From: Pseudothauera nasutitermitis
GTDB lineage: Bacteria > Pseudomonadota > Gammaproteobacteria > Burkholderiales > Rhodocyclaceae
Assembly: GCF_004801295.1 (NCBI RefSeq)
Contig: NZ_SSOC01000006.1
Location: 310,001 to 374,000 of the forward strand
DNA: 64,000 nt
Reading direction: 5' to 3'
Numbering within the stretch: position 1 is the stretch's first letter; every line of letters starts with the position of its first letter. The notes under the pieces were generated by a model. That model ran no database searches. It worked only from the letters and a program-made list of their open reading frames with translations, and was not told the DNA's origin. Positions 17,062-24,829 of the stretch are shown here, piece after piece. The translations under genes were made by a program, and so were the position numbers.

Positions 17062-17565
17062 TCAGGCTTCGCTCAGGATCAGGCACTGCGTGAGCGCGCG
17101 GGTGAGGTGCTTCTTCACGGAGGTGACCGAGATGCCGAGCCGTTCGCCGATGGCGGCGTAGGTGAGCCCTTCGAACTGGGCGAGCAGGAAGACCGCGCGG
17201 GTACGCGGGCCGAAATCGTCGAGCATGCGGTCGATGGCCAGCAGGGTCTCGATGATCAGCGTGCGCTCCTCGGGGGAGATGGCCGTCGGTTCCGGGCGCG
17301 CGGCCAGGGTTTCGAGGTAGGCCTCTTCGATGCTGCGGCGGCGGAAGCGGTCGACCACCAGGCTGCCGGCGATGGTGGCGAGGTACTTGCGCGGTTCGAC
17401 GATGGCGGCGGCATTGCGGCCCGCCAGGATGCGCAGGAAGGTGTCCTGCGCCAGATCGGCGGCGTCGCTGCGGTTGCCCAGCTTGCGCCGCAGCCAGCCT
17501 TGCAGCCAGCCGTGGTGGTCGCGGTAGAGCGTGTCGAGCGTATCGGGCGGGACGGCGGTGCTCAT
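17062..17565 (-). CDS. fecI: ECF sigma factor of the FecI type, module 2
   Basis: A 167-residue ECF sigma factor. Region 2 contains WLRRKLGNRSDAADLAQDTFLRILA and LVVDRFRRRS. Region 4 contains TRAVFLLAQFEGLTYAAIGERLGISVTSVKKHL. It opens the second complete fecI-fecR-receptor module. A Fur-like site lies about 63 bases upstream. The two FecI proteins share the WLQGWLRRKLG start and overall plan, but their recognition helices differ (EVSVSSVKKYM versus GISVTSVKKHL), so each may have its own target promoter. Confidence 0.92.
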   Translation of the reverse strand: MSTAVPPDTLDTLYRDHHGWLQGWLRRKLGNRSDAADLAQDTFLRILAGRNAAAIVEPRKYLATIAGSLVVDRFRRRSIEEAYLETLAARPEPTAISPEERTLIIETLLAIDRMLDDFGPRTRAVFLLAQFEGLTYAAIGERLGISVTSVKKHLTRALTQCLILSEA

Positions 17566-17627
17566 GGGAAGATCGCGAAATCGGCAGCACTGGCTGGCCC
17601 GGGTGGGGTGGCTGGCTAGGGTTTATC

Positions 17628-17644
17628 GAGAATCGCTCTCATTC
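17628..17644. promoter_or_regulatory. Fur-like box upstream of fecI-2
   Basis: GAGAATCGCTCTCATTC matches most positions of the 19-bp Fur consensus and contains a GAGA-n5-TCTC inverted repeat. It is the same motif type as the site before fecI-1. Confidence 0.5.
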
Positions 17645-17743
17645 TTGCCGTTTCACCCCGGGGCGTCAAATGCATCAGGTGCCGTCCGCCTGGCGGCAGG
17701 AAGGCGCGCAACGGCCGGGTATGCCGGCCGTTGCGCGGCCGAC

Positions 17744-18895
17744 TCAGGCGGATTGCCCGAGTTCGTGCACCAGCAGGTCGGCATCGATCTCGGCGATGGT
17801 CTTGGCGCCGGTGAGCACCATGGCCACGCGCATCTCCTTCTCGAACAGCTCCAGCAGGTTGCGCACGCCGGCCTCGCCGTCGGCGGCCAGGGCGTAGACG
17901 AAGGCGCGGCCGAGCATCACCGTGTCGGCGCCCAGGGCGAGCATGCGCACCACGTCCAGGCCGGTGCGGATGCCGGAGTCGGCAAGGATCTTCAGCTCGC
18001 CCTTCACCGCGTCGGCGATGGCCGGCAGGGCGCGGGCGCTGGACAGCACGCCGTCGAGCTGGCGGCCGCCGTGGTTGGAGACGACGATGCCGTCGGCGCC
18101 GAACTTCACCGCGTCGCGCGCGTCCTCCGGGTCGAGGATGCCCTTGATCACCATCGGGCCTTCCCAGAAGTCGCGGATCCACTGCAGATCCTTCCAGGAG
18201 ATCGACGGGTCGAAGTTGGCGCCCAGCCAGCCGATGTAGTCGGCCAGCCCGGTGGGGTTGCCGCGGTAGGCGGAGATGTTGCCCAGGTCGTGCGGCTTGC
18301 CCAGCAGGCCCACGTCCCACGCCCAGGACGGGTGGGTGACGGCCTGCAGCACGCGGCGCAGCGGCGCGTTGGGGCCGCTCATGCCGGAGTGGGCGTCGCG
18401 GTAGCGTGCGCCGGGGGTGGGCATGTCCACGGTGAACACCAGGGTGGTGACGCCGGCGGCCTTGGCGCGCTCCAGGGCGTTCTTCATGAAGCCGCGGTCC
18501 TTCAGCACGTAGAGCTGAAACCACATCGGCCGGTCGATGGCCGGCGCGACTTCCTCGATCGGGCACACCGACACGGTGGACAGGGTGAAGGGCACACCCT
18601 TGGCCGCCGCCGCGCGGGCCGCCTGCACCTCGCCGCGGCGCGCGTACATGCCGGTCAGGCCGACCGGGGCCAGGGCCACCGGCATGGCCAGCTTCTCGCC
18701 GAACAGCTCGGTTTCCAGGCTCAGCTCGGACATGTTCTTCAGCACGCGCTGGCGCAGGGCGATGCCGGACAGATCCTCGACGTTGCGGCGCAGGGTGTAT
18801 TCGGCGTAGGCGCCGCCGTCGATGTAGTGGAACAGGAAGGGCGGCAGCTTGCGCTGGGCGGCGGCGCGGTAATCGGTGGAGGCGGAGATGATCAT
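17744..18895 (-). CDS. lldD: L-lactate dehydrogenase (FMN, membrane-associated)
   Basis: A 383-residue FMN-dependent alpha-hydroxy-acid dehydrogenase that oxidises L-lactate to pyruvate and passes electrons to quinone. It begins [30 protein letters not shown], nearly identical to the E. coli LldD N-terminus, which decides the start at 18895 over an open extension to 18943. Active-site segments are [11 protein letters not shown] (catalytic His in the SNHGGRQ motif), [13 protein letters not shown] and [13 protein letters not shown] for FMN phosphate binding. No lactate permease gene is adjacent. It is divergent from an LldR/PdhR-type regulator with two matching operators in the gap. Confidence 0.94.
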   Translation of the reverse strand: MIISASTDYRAAAQRKLPPFLFHYIDGGAYAEYTLRRNVEDLSGIALRQRVLKNMSELSLETELFGEKLAMPVALAPVGLTGMYARRGEVQAARAAAAKGVPFTLSTVSVCPIEEVAPAIDRPMWFQLYVLKDRGFMKNALERAKAAGVTTLVFTVDMPTPGARYRDAHSGMSGPNAPLRRVLQAVTHPSWAWDVGLLGKPHDLGNISAYRGNPTGLADYIGWLGANFDPSISWKDLQWIRDFWEGPMVIKGILDPEDARDAVKFGADGIVVSNHGGRQLDGVLSSARALPAIADAVKGELKILADSGIRTGLDVVRMLALGADTVMLGRAFVYALAADGEAGVRNLLELFEKEMRVAMVLTGAKTIAEIDADLLVHELGQSA

Positions 18896-18963
18896 CGGGT
18901 CGATTCCATGAAATCCGGGACGGGGCGGCGGCGCTACGGACACATTGGATCAGTGGTTGTGTA

Positions 18964-18980
18964 AATTGGTAATACCAATT
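18964..18980. promoter_or_regulatory. LldR/PdhR operator 1
   Basis: AATTGGTAATACCAATT is an 8-1-8 palindrome that fits the PdhR/LldR consensus (ATTGGT-n3-ACCAAT) exactly. It lies 69 bases upstream of the lldD start. Confidence 0.85.
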
Positions 18981-19051
18981 GTCCGAAGGGTTTGCCCAGA
19001 TTAAGGGAGTGCGTCGCGGCCGTCAAACTTGCCCTGTTGAACCAGCTCTGG

Positions 19052-19080
19052 TTGTTGCGGAACGGCGTGGCAGGCATAAT
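19052..19080 (+). promoter_or_regulatory. Promoter of the lldR-like gene
   Basis: TTGTTG (19052-19057), a 17-base spacer and CATAAT (19075-19080). Transcription would begin near 19087, right at the second operator. This excludes the ATG at 19083 as the start codon. Confidence 0.55.
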
Positions 19081-19087
19081 CCATGTT

Positions 19088-19104
19088 TATTGGTCAGACC
19101 AATT
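19088..19104. promoter_or_regulatory. LldR/PdhR operator 2
   Basis: ATTGGTCAGACCAAT (19089-19103) repeats the ATTGGT-n3-ACCAAT pattern of operator 1, about 124 bases away. It overlaps the predicted transcription start of the regulator gene. Two spaced sites suggest autoregulation and possibly looping. Confidence 0.82.
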
Positions 19105-19112
19105 TTGCATCC

Positions 19113-19889
19113 ATGCAGATCGGGCAAATCCACCAGCGCCGGCTGGCCGACACCATCGTCGAGCAGCTGGAGTCCATGATTCTCGAAGGCGCCCTGCAGC
19201 CGGGCGAACGCCTGCCCGCCGAGCGCGTCCTCGCCACGCAGTTCGGGGTGTCGCGCCCGTCGCTGCGCGAGGCCATGCAGAAACTGGCGGCCAAGGGGCT
19301 GCTGGTCAGCCGGCAGGGGGGCGGGAACTACGTGGCCGAGACGCTGGGAAGCAGTTTCAGCGATCCCCTGGCGGCCTTGCTGGGGGACCACCCGGAAGCC
19401 CAGCGCGATTTGCTGGAATTCCGCCACACGCTGGAGGCGGACTGCGCCTACTACGCCGCGCTGCGTGCCACCGAGACGGACCGGCAGCATCTGCGCGCGG
19501 TGTACGAGGCCCTGCAGGCCAGTTTCGCCCTGGACGGGCGGGCCGGCCGCGCCGAGGCCGGGGCGGCGGATGCCCGTTTCCATCTGGCGATCGCCGAGGC
19601 CAGCCACAACGTGATCCTGCTGCACACCATCCGCGGCCTGTTCGATCTGCTCCAGCGCAACACGGTGACCAACATCGGCGACATGTACGAACTGCGCCCG
19701 GAGACGCGCGGGGCGCTGATGGGCCAGCACAGGGAATTGTTCGAGGCGATCATCGAAGGCCGCGCCGAGGACGCCCGCCAGTGCGCCAATCGGCACATCG
19801 GCTATGTGCGCGAGGTGCTGGCGGAACGGCGTGAGGAAGCAGGGCGCCAGGCCCGCGCGCGGCGCCGGGAGCGCGTGCTCGGGCGTTGA
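19113..19889 (+). CDS. lldR: FadR-class GntR regulator, LldR/PdhR subfamily
   Basis: A 258-residue regulator. The winged helix (residues about 8-75) reads LADTIVEQLESMILEGALQPGERLPAERVLA, then FGVSRPSLREAMQKLAAKGLL and SRQGGGNYV, very close to E. coli PdhR and LldR. The C-terminal FCD domain (95-230) has metal/ligand residues around FRHTLEADCAYYAA, DARFHLAIAEASHNV and HRELFEAI. The start at 19113 (MQIGQIHQRRL) aligns with PdhR and lies downstream of the predicted promoter. Its position opposite lldD suggests lactate as effector, although pyruvate (PdhR-like) cannot be excluded. The long Arg-rich C-terminus is unusual. Confidence 0.88.
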   Translation: MQIGQIHQRRLADTIVEQLESMILEGALQPGERLPAERVLATQFGVSRPSLREAMQKLAAKGLLVSRQGGGNYVAETLGSSFSDPLAALLGDHPEAQRDLLEFRHTLEADCAYYAALRATETDRQHLRAVYEALQASFALDGRAGRAEAGAADARFHLAIAEASHNVILLHTIRGLFDLLQRNTVTNIGDMYELRPETRGALMGQHRELFEAIIEGRAEDARQCANRHIGYVREVLAERREEAGRQARARRRERVLGR

Positions 19890-20212
19890 CCTGGAAACTG
19901 CAGTTGTCCGTTTGTTGATGGCCCGCAAGCCAGATGAACACTGCGTTCCACGCCTTCGCCAGACCTCACCGATCCGATGGGCGCGTCCAACTGCGGTTTC
20001 TAGGTTGAAGCGCTGCGGCGGGCGATGGCGCTGCGGAATGGTAGTGTGTCAAATTGTATCTGTTGGTGCTTTTTCGCCCGCCTCAAACGACATAGCTATT
20101 GAGGGGCGCGCACGCGGCATTCGCCGCCGGCCGCGCCCGCCATGCCGCACGCCTCGGGCGTGCCCCCTATCCATGCCGGCCCTGGCGCCGGTGGCCGACC
20201 AGGAGTTCTCCG
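19890..20212. other. Intergenic region before the exported DUF4198-like gene
   Basis: This 323-bp gap has no convincing gene. It contains a locally AT-rich patch (about 20045-20100), probably the promoter of the next gene. A 7-bp hairpin GCACGCC (20147-20153)/GGCGTGC (20157-20163) lies in the expected leader. Confidence 0.45.
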
Positions 20213-20851
20213 ATGCATTGCTTCGCTGTTCCCCGTGCTGTTTCTCAACTGCTGCTCTGCGGCGCGCTCGTGCTGGGCGCGGCGGTCGCCAGGGCCGACT
20301 ACGTTTGGCTGTCCCCCGGCGAAGCCGGTACGGCAGTGGCCGAGGCCGGCCTGCTCGACGGCGAGCGCGTACCGATGGCCGGGTTCGGCGAGGTCGACGT
20401 CAGCCAGGGCGGGGAGGCGCGCACCGCGCTGGCCGCGGACGGCGACCGCCTGCTGGTGTCCGGCCTGCAGGGCGATGGCGACCTGCGGCTGGTCGGGCAC
20501 CGCGCCACCGCCGAGGGAGCGCTGATGTATTACCAGGCCAAACTGGGCCGGCAGGAAACCCGCGCCAGCCTGGATCTCGAACTGGTGCCGACCGAGCCCG
20601 GCGGCAACACCTTCCGCCTGATGTGGAAGGGCAACCCGGTGAGCGCCTCGCAGGTGAACGTGACCACCTCGGAAGGCTGGAGCCGCGTGCTGCGCCCGGC
20701 CAAGGACGGCACGGTCACGCTGAGCACGCCGTTTCCCGGGCTGTACGTGCTGGAGCTGACCGCCAAGGTGAACGGCTCCGCCACCGTGGATGGCAAGAAG
20801 TACGACGACGTCCGCCACACGACGACGCTGAGCTTCGTGGTCCAGCCCTGA
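20213..20851 (+). CDS. Exported protein, DUF4198-like
   Basis: A 212-residue protein with a signal peptide (LLLCGALVLGAAVARA, cleavage expected before DYVWLSP). AGGAG seven bases before ATG 20213 decides the start. The mature N-terminus DYVWLSPGEAG, the middle repeat-like beta region and the end GLYVLELTAKVNG...HTTTLSFVV recall DUF4198 proteins. That family has an Ig-like fold and is often encoded near metal or TonB-dependent uptake genes. No catalytic or clear metal-binding motif is visible. It is probably periplasmic, and the function is unknown. Confidence 0.7.
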   Translation: MHCFAVPRAVSQLLLCGALVLGAAVARADYVWLSPGEAGTAVAEAGLLDGERVPMAGFGEVDVSQGGEARTALAADGDRLLVSGLQGDGDLRLVGHRATAEGALMYYQAKLGRQETRASLDLELVPTEPGGNTFRLMWKGNPVSASQVNVTTSEGWSRVLRPAKDGTVTLSTPFPGLYVLELTAKVNGSATVDGKKYDDVRHTTTLSFVVQP

Positions 20852-21147
20852 GCGCCCATGGGCGCCGGCGGCAAGGCCAGCCGGGGGTTTCGGGGGTTGG
20901 GTGATTCCGTGTGCAAGCGGGTTTTTCCGCTACGCCGAAAGGCAGTTGCCGGTGCTTTGGAAGGCCTTTCGTCCCCCGGCGCGGGATGATGTAGGCGAAA
21001 GTTATCGATGACCCTGCCCGGAATTGAACAAAATCTGTATGCTTCGCACCACGCCTTGTGCATCGAATGCAGCCCGCAAGCCGCGACGGTGCTAGAATCC
21101 GGCGAAGAATTTTGTCCCGCTCTCTTACTACCAATCGAGGATTTAGC
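20852..21147. other. Intergenic region and hupB promoter
   Basis: This 296-bp gap contains no gene. A TGCTAGAAT extended -10 element at 21090-21098 stands 50 bases before the hupB ATG and is the likely promoter. A GCGCCCATGGGCGC palindrome just after the preceding gene could act as a weak terminator. Confidence 0.5.
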
Positions 21148-21426
21148 ATGAACAAAGGTGAATTCGTCGAAGCCCTGGCCGACCGCCTGGACGTCTCCCG
21201 TGCTCAGGCCGACCGCGCCCTGTCCGGCGTGCTCGAGCTCGTGGCCGAGCAACTCGCCAAGGGCGAGAAGGTGGCTTTCACTGGCTTTGGCTCCTTCGAG
21301 GTCTCCAAGCGTGCTGCGCGTACCGGCCGCAACCCGCAGACCGGCGCCACCATCAAGATCGCCGCTTCCAGCGTGCCCAAGTTCACCGCCGGCGCCACCC
21401 TCAAGGCTGCCGTGAACGGCAAGTAA
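21148..21426 (+). CDS. hupB: DNA-binding protein HU
   Basis: A 92-residue nucleoid protein of the HU/IHF family that bends DNA without sequence specificity. The full HU plan is present: helical dimerisation part MNKGEFVEALADRL, the VAFTGFGSFEVSKRAAR strand, and the flexible arm GRNPQTGATIKI with the intercalating Pro in RNPQTG. GAGG seven bases before the ATG fits. It ends in a strong terminator 24 bases after the stop and is monocistronic. Confidence 0.97.
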   Translation: MNKGEFVEALADRLDVSRAQADRALSGVLELVAEQLAKGEKVAFTGFGSFEVSKRAARTGRNPQTGATIKIAASSVPKFTAGATLKAAVNGK

Positions 21427-21450
21427 GCCCGTTCAGGTCGTACCGATGCA

Positions 21451-21477
21451 AACCGGCGCTGCGGCGCCGGTTTTTTT
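21451..21477 (+). terminator. Bidirectional intrinsic terminator between hupB and the aldolase gene
   Basis: AACCGGCGC (21451-21459), loop TGCG, GCGCCGGTT (21464-21472) and a run of T. The T run also supplies the TAA stop (21478-21476) of the convergent aldolase gene, so both genes end at this hairpin. Confidence 0.9.
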
Positions 21478-22159
21478 ATGCCTGTCCGCCGGGCGGGTGC
21501 GCCGGATTGTCGGCGGGCTGGCCGTAGCCGTCGAAGCGTGCCAGCGCTTCGTTCATCTCCCCGGCGGTCAGCAGCGCCGGCCCGCCCAGCTGGACGGCGC
21601 GCCAGTAATGCTCGCAGAGCATCTCGAATTCCACGGCCATGCGCAGCGCGTGTGCGGCGTCGCGGCCGAACACCACCATGCCGTGGTTGGCGAGCAGGCA
21701 GGCGCTGCGCTCGTGCAGGGCTTCCAGCGCCAGGTCGGAGAGCGCCTGGGTGCCGAAGGTGGCGTAGCCGGCGCAGCGCACGGTGGCGCCGCCGAAGCGC
21801 GCGATCATGTAATGGAAGGGGGGGATCTCCACGCGCCGGCAGGCCAGCGCGGTGGCGAAGGGCGAGTGCGCATGCACGATGGCGCCGGCTTCCGGGCGCG
21901 CGGCGTACAGATCATGGTGCAGGCGCCATTCGGACGAGGGCGCGCGGCGGCCGTGCGCCACGCCGTCCGGGCTCATCTCCACCATGTCCTCGGCGTGACT
22001 GTCCTCGGGCGGCAGGCCGGTGGGGGTGATCAGGTAGCCACCGTCCGCGCCCAGGCGCAGGCTGGCGTTGCCCGCCGTGCCCACGCTCAGGCGCGCCGCA
22101 CCCAGCGCGCGGGCGACGTCGAGCAGGGCTGCGCGCTGCGCTGCGCTGGCACGGTTCAT
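21476..22159 (-). CDS. Class II aldolase/adducin-family sugar-phosphate aldolase (methylthioribulose-phosphate-type)
   Basis: A 227-residue zinc aldolase. It follows L-fuculose-phosphate aldolase (FucA) along its length: GNASLR, LITPTG, PSSEWRLHHDLY with the catalytic Glu, AIVHAHS and LLANHGMVV with the zinc histidines, and FHYMIARFGG then YATFGTQALS. True MtnB dehydratases have KPSAE instead of PSSEW. The gene overlaps mtnA by four bases. This suggests cleavage of methylthioribulose-1-phosphate to DHAP and an aldehyde (the DHAP shunt, Ald2-type) rather than dehydration. A dehydratase role is still possible because a methionine aminotransferase gene stands beside mtnA. Confidence 0.8.
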   Translation of the reverse strand: MNRASAAQRAALLDVARALGAARLSVGTAGNASLRLGADGGYLITPTGLPPEDSHAEDMVEMSPDGVAHGRRAPSSEWRLHHDLYAARPEAGAIVHAHSPFATALACRRVEIPPFHYMIARFGGATVRCAGYATFGTQALSDLALEALHERSACLLANHGMVVFGRDAAHALRMAVEFEMLCEHYWRAVQLGGPALLTAGEMNEALARFDGYGQPADNPAHPPGGQA

Positions 22160-23232
22160 CGGGCGCCTTCTTCGGCGGGGAACAGTTCGCGCAGGGCGCC
22201 GGCGGCGGCGATGCCGCGTTCGGTGATGATGCCGTCGATGAGGCGTGCCGGGGTCACGTCGAAGGCCGGGTTGAGCACCTGGGTATCGGCGGGCGCCTGG
22301 CGCAGCGTGGCGGGCTGGCCGTTGGCGTCCAGGCCGGCGACGCACAGCAGTTCGTCGGCGGCGCGGTCTTCGATGGGAATGGCGCCACCGTCCGGGCAGG
22401 CAAAATCCAGCGTGGAGAACGGCGCGGCGATGTAGAACGGCACGCCGGCATCGCGCGCCGCGAGCGCCTTCAGGCAGGTGCCGACCTTGTTGGCGGTGTC
22501 GCCGTTGGCGGCCACGCGGTCGGCGCCGGTGATCACCAGGTCCACTTCGCCGCGCGCCAGCAGCAGGCCGGCGGCGTTGTCGGCGATCAGCGCGTGGGGC
22601 ACGCCGGCCTCGCGCAGTTCCCAGGCGGTCAGCAGTCCCTGATTGCGCGGGCGGGTCTCGCTGACCAGCACGCGCACCGCGATGCCACGCGCGTGCGCCG
22701 CATACACCGGGGCGAGCGCGGTGCCCGCGCCGCAGGTGGCCACCCAGCCGGCGTTGCAGTGGGTCATCACGCGTGCCGGGCCGGGGCGGCGCGCAGCCAC
22801 GCTTTCGATCAGCGCCAGGCCGTGGGTGCCGATGGCCGCGCAGGTTTCTTGGTCTTCCAGGCGGATCGCCTCGGCTTCCAGCCAGGCCGCCTCGGCGCGC
22901 GCGCCGGGGGCCAGGGGCAGCAGGCGCGCGCCCATGCGGCCCAGTGCCCAGTGTAGGTTGACCGCCGTCGGACGGGTGGCGGCCAGCGTGTGCAGGGCGT
23001 GCTCCAGCGCATCGTCGCCGGCGTCGCGGGTCAGCGCGATGGCCACGCCGTAGGCGGCGGTGGCGCCGATCAGCGGTGCGCCGCGCACCTGCATGTCGCG
23101 GATGGCCGTGGCGACCTCGGCCAGGGTGGCGAGGCAGCGGGTTTCGGTGCGCTGGGGCAGACAGGTCTGGTCGAGGATGACGACGCCGTCGCCATCGCGG
23201 CGGATGGTGGGGATGGGCTGGATGAAGTGCAT
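22156..23232 (-). CDS. mtnA: 5-Methylthioribose-1-phosphate isomerase
   Basis: A 358-residue eIF2B-related isomerase converting methylthioribose-1-phosphate to methylthioribulose-1-phosphate in salvage of the methylthioadenosine left by polyamine synthesis. Signatures: MQVRGAPLIGATAAYGV, THCNAGWVATCGAGTA (catalytic Cys), SETRPRNQG and DLVITGADRVAANGDTANKVGT (catalytic Asp). The size is standard. It is translationally coupled to the class II aldolase downstream and divergent from the aminotransferase gene. Methylthioadenosine phosphorylase is not in the window and must be encoded elsewhere if the pathway is complete. Confidence 0.93.
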   Translation of the reverse strand: MHFIQPIPTIRRDGDGVVILDQTCLPQRTETRCLATLAEVATAIRDMQVRGAPLIGATAAYGVAIALTRDAGDDALEHALHTLAATRPTAVNLHWALGRMGARLLPLAPGARAEAAWLEAEAIRLEDQETCAAIGTHGLALIESVAARRPGPARVMTHCNAGWVATCGAGTALAPVYAAHARGIAVRVLVSETRPRNQGLLTAWELREAGVPHALIADNAAGLLLARGEVDLVITGADRVAANGDTANKVGTCLKALAARDAGVPFYIAAPFSTLDFACPDGGAIPIEDRAADELLCVAGLDANGQPATLRQAPADTQVLNPAFDVTPARLIDGIITERGIAAAGALRELFPAEEGAR

Positions 23233-23290
23233 GGGCGGAATTCTATCAACGGACGGTGGTGTTGCAGGCGCTGCGCAGCGGCGCGGGCGT

Positions 23291-23319
23291 TTTCAAAGCG
23301 GACCGGGCTCTGCCACAAT
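23291..23319 (+). promoter_or_regulatory. Promoter of the aminotransferase gene
   Basis: TTTCAA (23291-23296), a 17-base spacer and CACAAT (23314-23319). This would start transcription near 23326, which favours the ATG at 23354 over one at 23318. Confidence 0.4.
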
Positions 23320-23353
23320 GGTTCGGTCGATTTTCCTGCCGCTGCTTCCGTCC

Positions 23354-24523
23354 ATGCCTGCCTTTCCCGCGCCCGTCGTTTCCCGCCTGCCCTCGGTGGG
23401 TACCACCATCTTCACCGTGATGTCGAAGCTTGCCCAGGAATGCGGGGCGATCAATTTGTCGCAGGGCTATCCGGACTTCAATGCCGACGACCTGCTGTTC
23501 GAGCGCGTGGCGCACTGGATGCGCGCGGGAGCCAACCAGTACCCGCCGATGGCCGGCGTGCCCGCACTGCGGGAGGCCATCGCGCGCAAGGTGGAGGCGC
23601 TGTACGGCACCGCCTACGACGTGGACAGCGAGATCACCGTGACCGCCGGGGCCACCCAGGCGCTGTTCACCGCGGTGGCCGCGCTGGTGCATCCGGGCGA
23701 CGAGGTGATCGTCTTCGAGCCGGTGTACGATTCCTACGCGCCGGCCGTCGAGCTGCAGGGCGGCAAGGTGGTGCGCATGCGCCTGTGCGCGCCGGATTAC
23801 CGGCCCGACTGGGCGGCCGTGGCGGCGGCGATCGGGCCGCGCACGCGCATGATCATGATCAACTCGCCGCACAACCCCACTGCCACGGTGTGGGGGGCGG
23901 AGGACATGGCGCGGCTGGCCGAGCTGACCCGTGGCACCGGCATCGTGGTGGTGTCCGACGAGGTGTACGAGCACATCGTGTTCGACGGCGCATGCCACGA
24001 AAGCTGCGCCCGCCATCCCGAACTGGCCGCGCGCAGCCTGATTGTTTCCAGCTTCGGCAAGACCTATCACATCACCGGCTGGAAGGTGGGCTACGTGGTC
24101 GGCCCGCGCGAACTGATGGCGGAGTTCCGCAAGGTGCACCAGTTCAACGTGTTCACCGTGAACACCCCGGCGCAGCACGCTCTGGCGGATTACATGGCCG
24201 ATGCCGCGCGCCACCTCAAACTGGCGGCGTTCTACGAAGCCAAGCGCGATTTCTTCCGCGACGCGCTGGGCGGCTCGCTTTTCGAGCTGCTGCCCTCGCG
24301 CGGCACCTACTTCCAGCTGGCGCGCTACCGCGCCATCGCCGACGAGCCGGACAGCGTGTTCTGCCAGCGCCTGACCCGTGAGACTGGGGTGGCAGCGATC
24401 CCGGTCTCGGCGTTCTTCGCCGATGGCCACGACGAGCGCGTGGTGCGCTTCTGCTTCGCCAAGAACGAGGATACCCTGGCGCGCGCCTGCGAACGCCTGC
24501 GCGCGCTGGCGCCGCGCGTGTAA
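23354..24523 (+). CDS. ybdL: PLP-dependent methionine aminotransferase (YbdL type)
   Basis: A 389-residue fold-type I aminotransferase. It matches E. coli YbdL closely: LPSVGTTIFTVMSKLAQE, AINLSQGYPDF, TVTAGATQALF, INSPHNPTATVW, VSDEVYEHIVFDG and the PLP lysine in SSFGKTYHITGWKVGY. YbdL prefers methionine and aromatic amino acids. Divergence from mtnA suggests a place in methionine metabolism, for example transaminating ketomethylthiobutyrate at the end of the classical salvage pathway. The TAA stop is the first base of the adjoining inverted-repeat element. Confidence 0.88.
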   Translation: MPAFPAPVVSRLPSVGTTIFTVMSKLAQECGAINLSQGYPDFNADDLLFERVAHWMRAGANQYPPMAGVPALREAIARKVEALYGTAYDVDSEITVTAGATQALFTAVAALVHPGDEVIVFEPVYDSYAPAVELQGGKVVRMRLCAPDYRPDWAAVAAAIGPRTRMIMINSPHNPTATVWGAEDMARLAELTRGTGIVVVSDEVYEHIVFDGACHESCARHPELAARSLIVSSFGKTYHITGWKVGYVVGPRELMAEFRKVHQFNVFTVNTPAQHALADYMADAARHLKLAAFYEAKRDFFRDALGGSLFELLPSRGTYFQLARYRAIADEPDSVFCQRLTRETGVAAIPVSAFFADGHDERVVRFCFAKNEDTLARACERLRALAPRV

Positions 24524-24726
24524 GAGCCTGTCTACGATCTTTTCATGGGTCCCGTTGCCCCGCCAGGCCGGCCGCTGCCGCGTTGCAACCCGAAGGGCAG
24601 CCGCCCAAAGCGCCCCGCTCCGCGTTGCGCGGCTTGACAAGACGCCCGGTATTGCCTGCGCCGCGCGCCTTGAGCGGAACGCTTTGGGCGGCTGCGGGAC
24701 CCATGAAAAGATCGTAGACAGGCTCT
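24523..24726. repeat. 204-bp MITE-like element with 32-bp perfect terminal inverted repeats
   Basis: The left end (24523-24554) and right end (24695-24726) are perfect 32-base inverted repeats that begin AGAGCCTGTCTACGATC. Inside, GCAGCCGCCCAAAGCG (24597-24612) is inverted again as 24680-24695. There is no coding capacity. The left end starts in the stop codon of the aminotransferase gene. Related ends occur at 60881-60896 and 61405-61420. The element resembles a miniature inverted-repeat transposable element or a large REP/REPIN-type hairpin and could fold into a long stem in RNA. Confidence 0.75.
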
Positions 24727-24829
24727 AAGACCCGCGGCGGCGCGCTGCGCTATAGTTACGCGGGACGCCAGGGCCCCGCCCGGCCCGGCGTGTGCCTTGT
24801 CTTCCGCCTTTCGTCCGATGTCCAGCACC

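Noticed and set aside
24523-24726. Simple rho-independent terminator after the aminotransferase gene
   Set aside because: The arms are 32 bp and 140 bases apart with a nested second repeat and related copies elsewhere, which is far larger than a terminator. It may still end transcription as a side effect.
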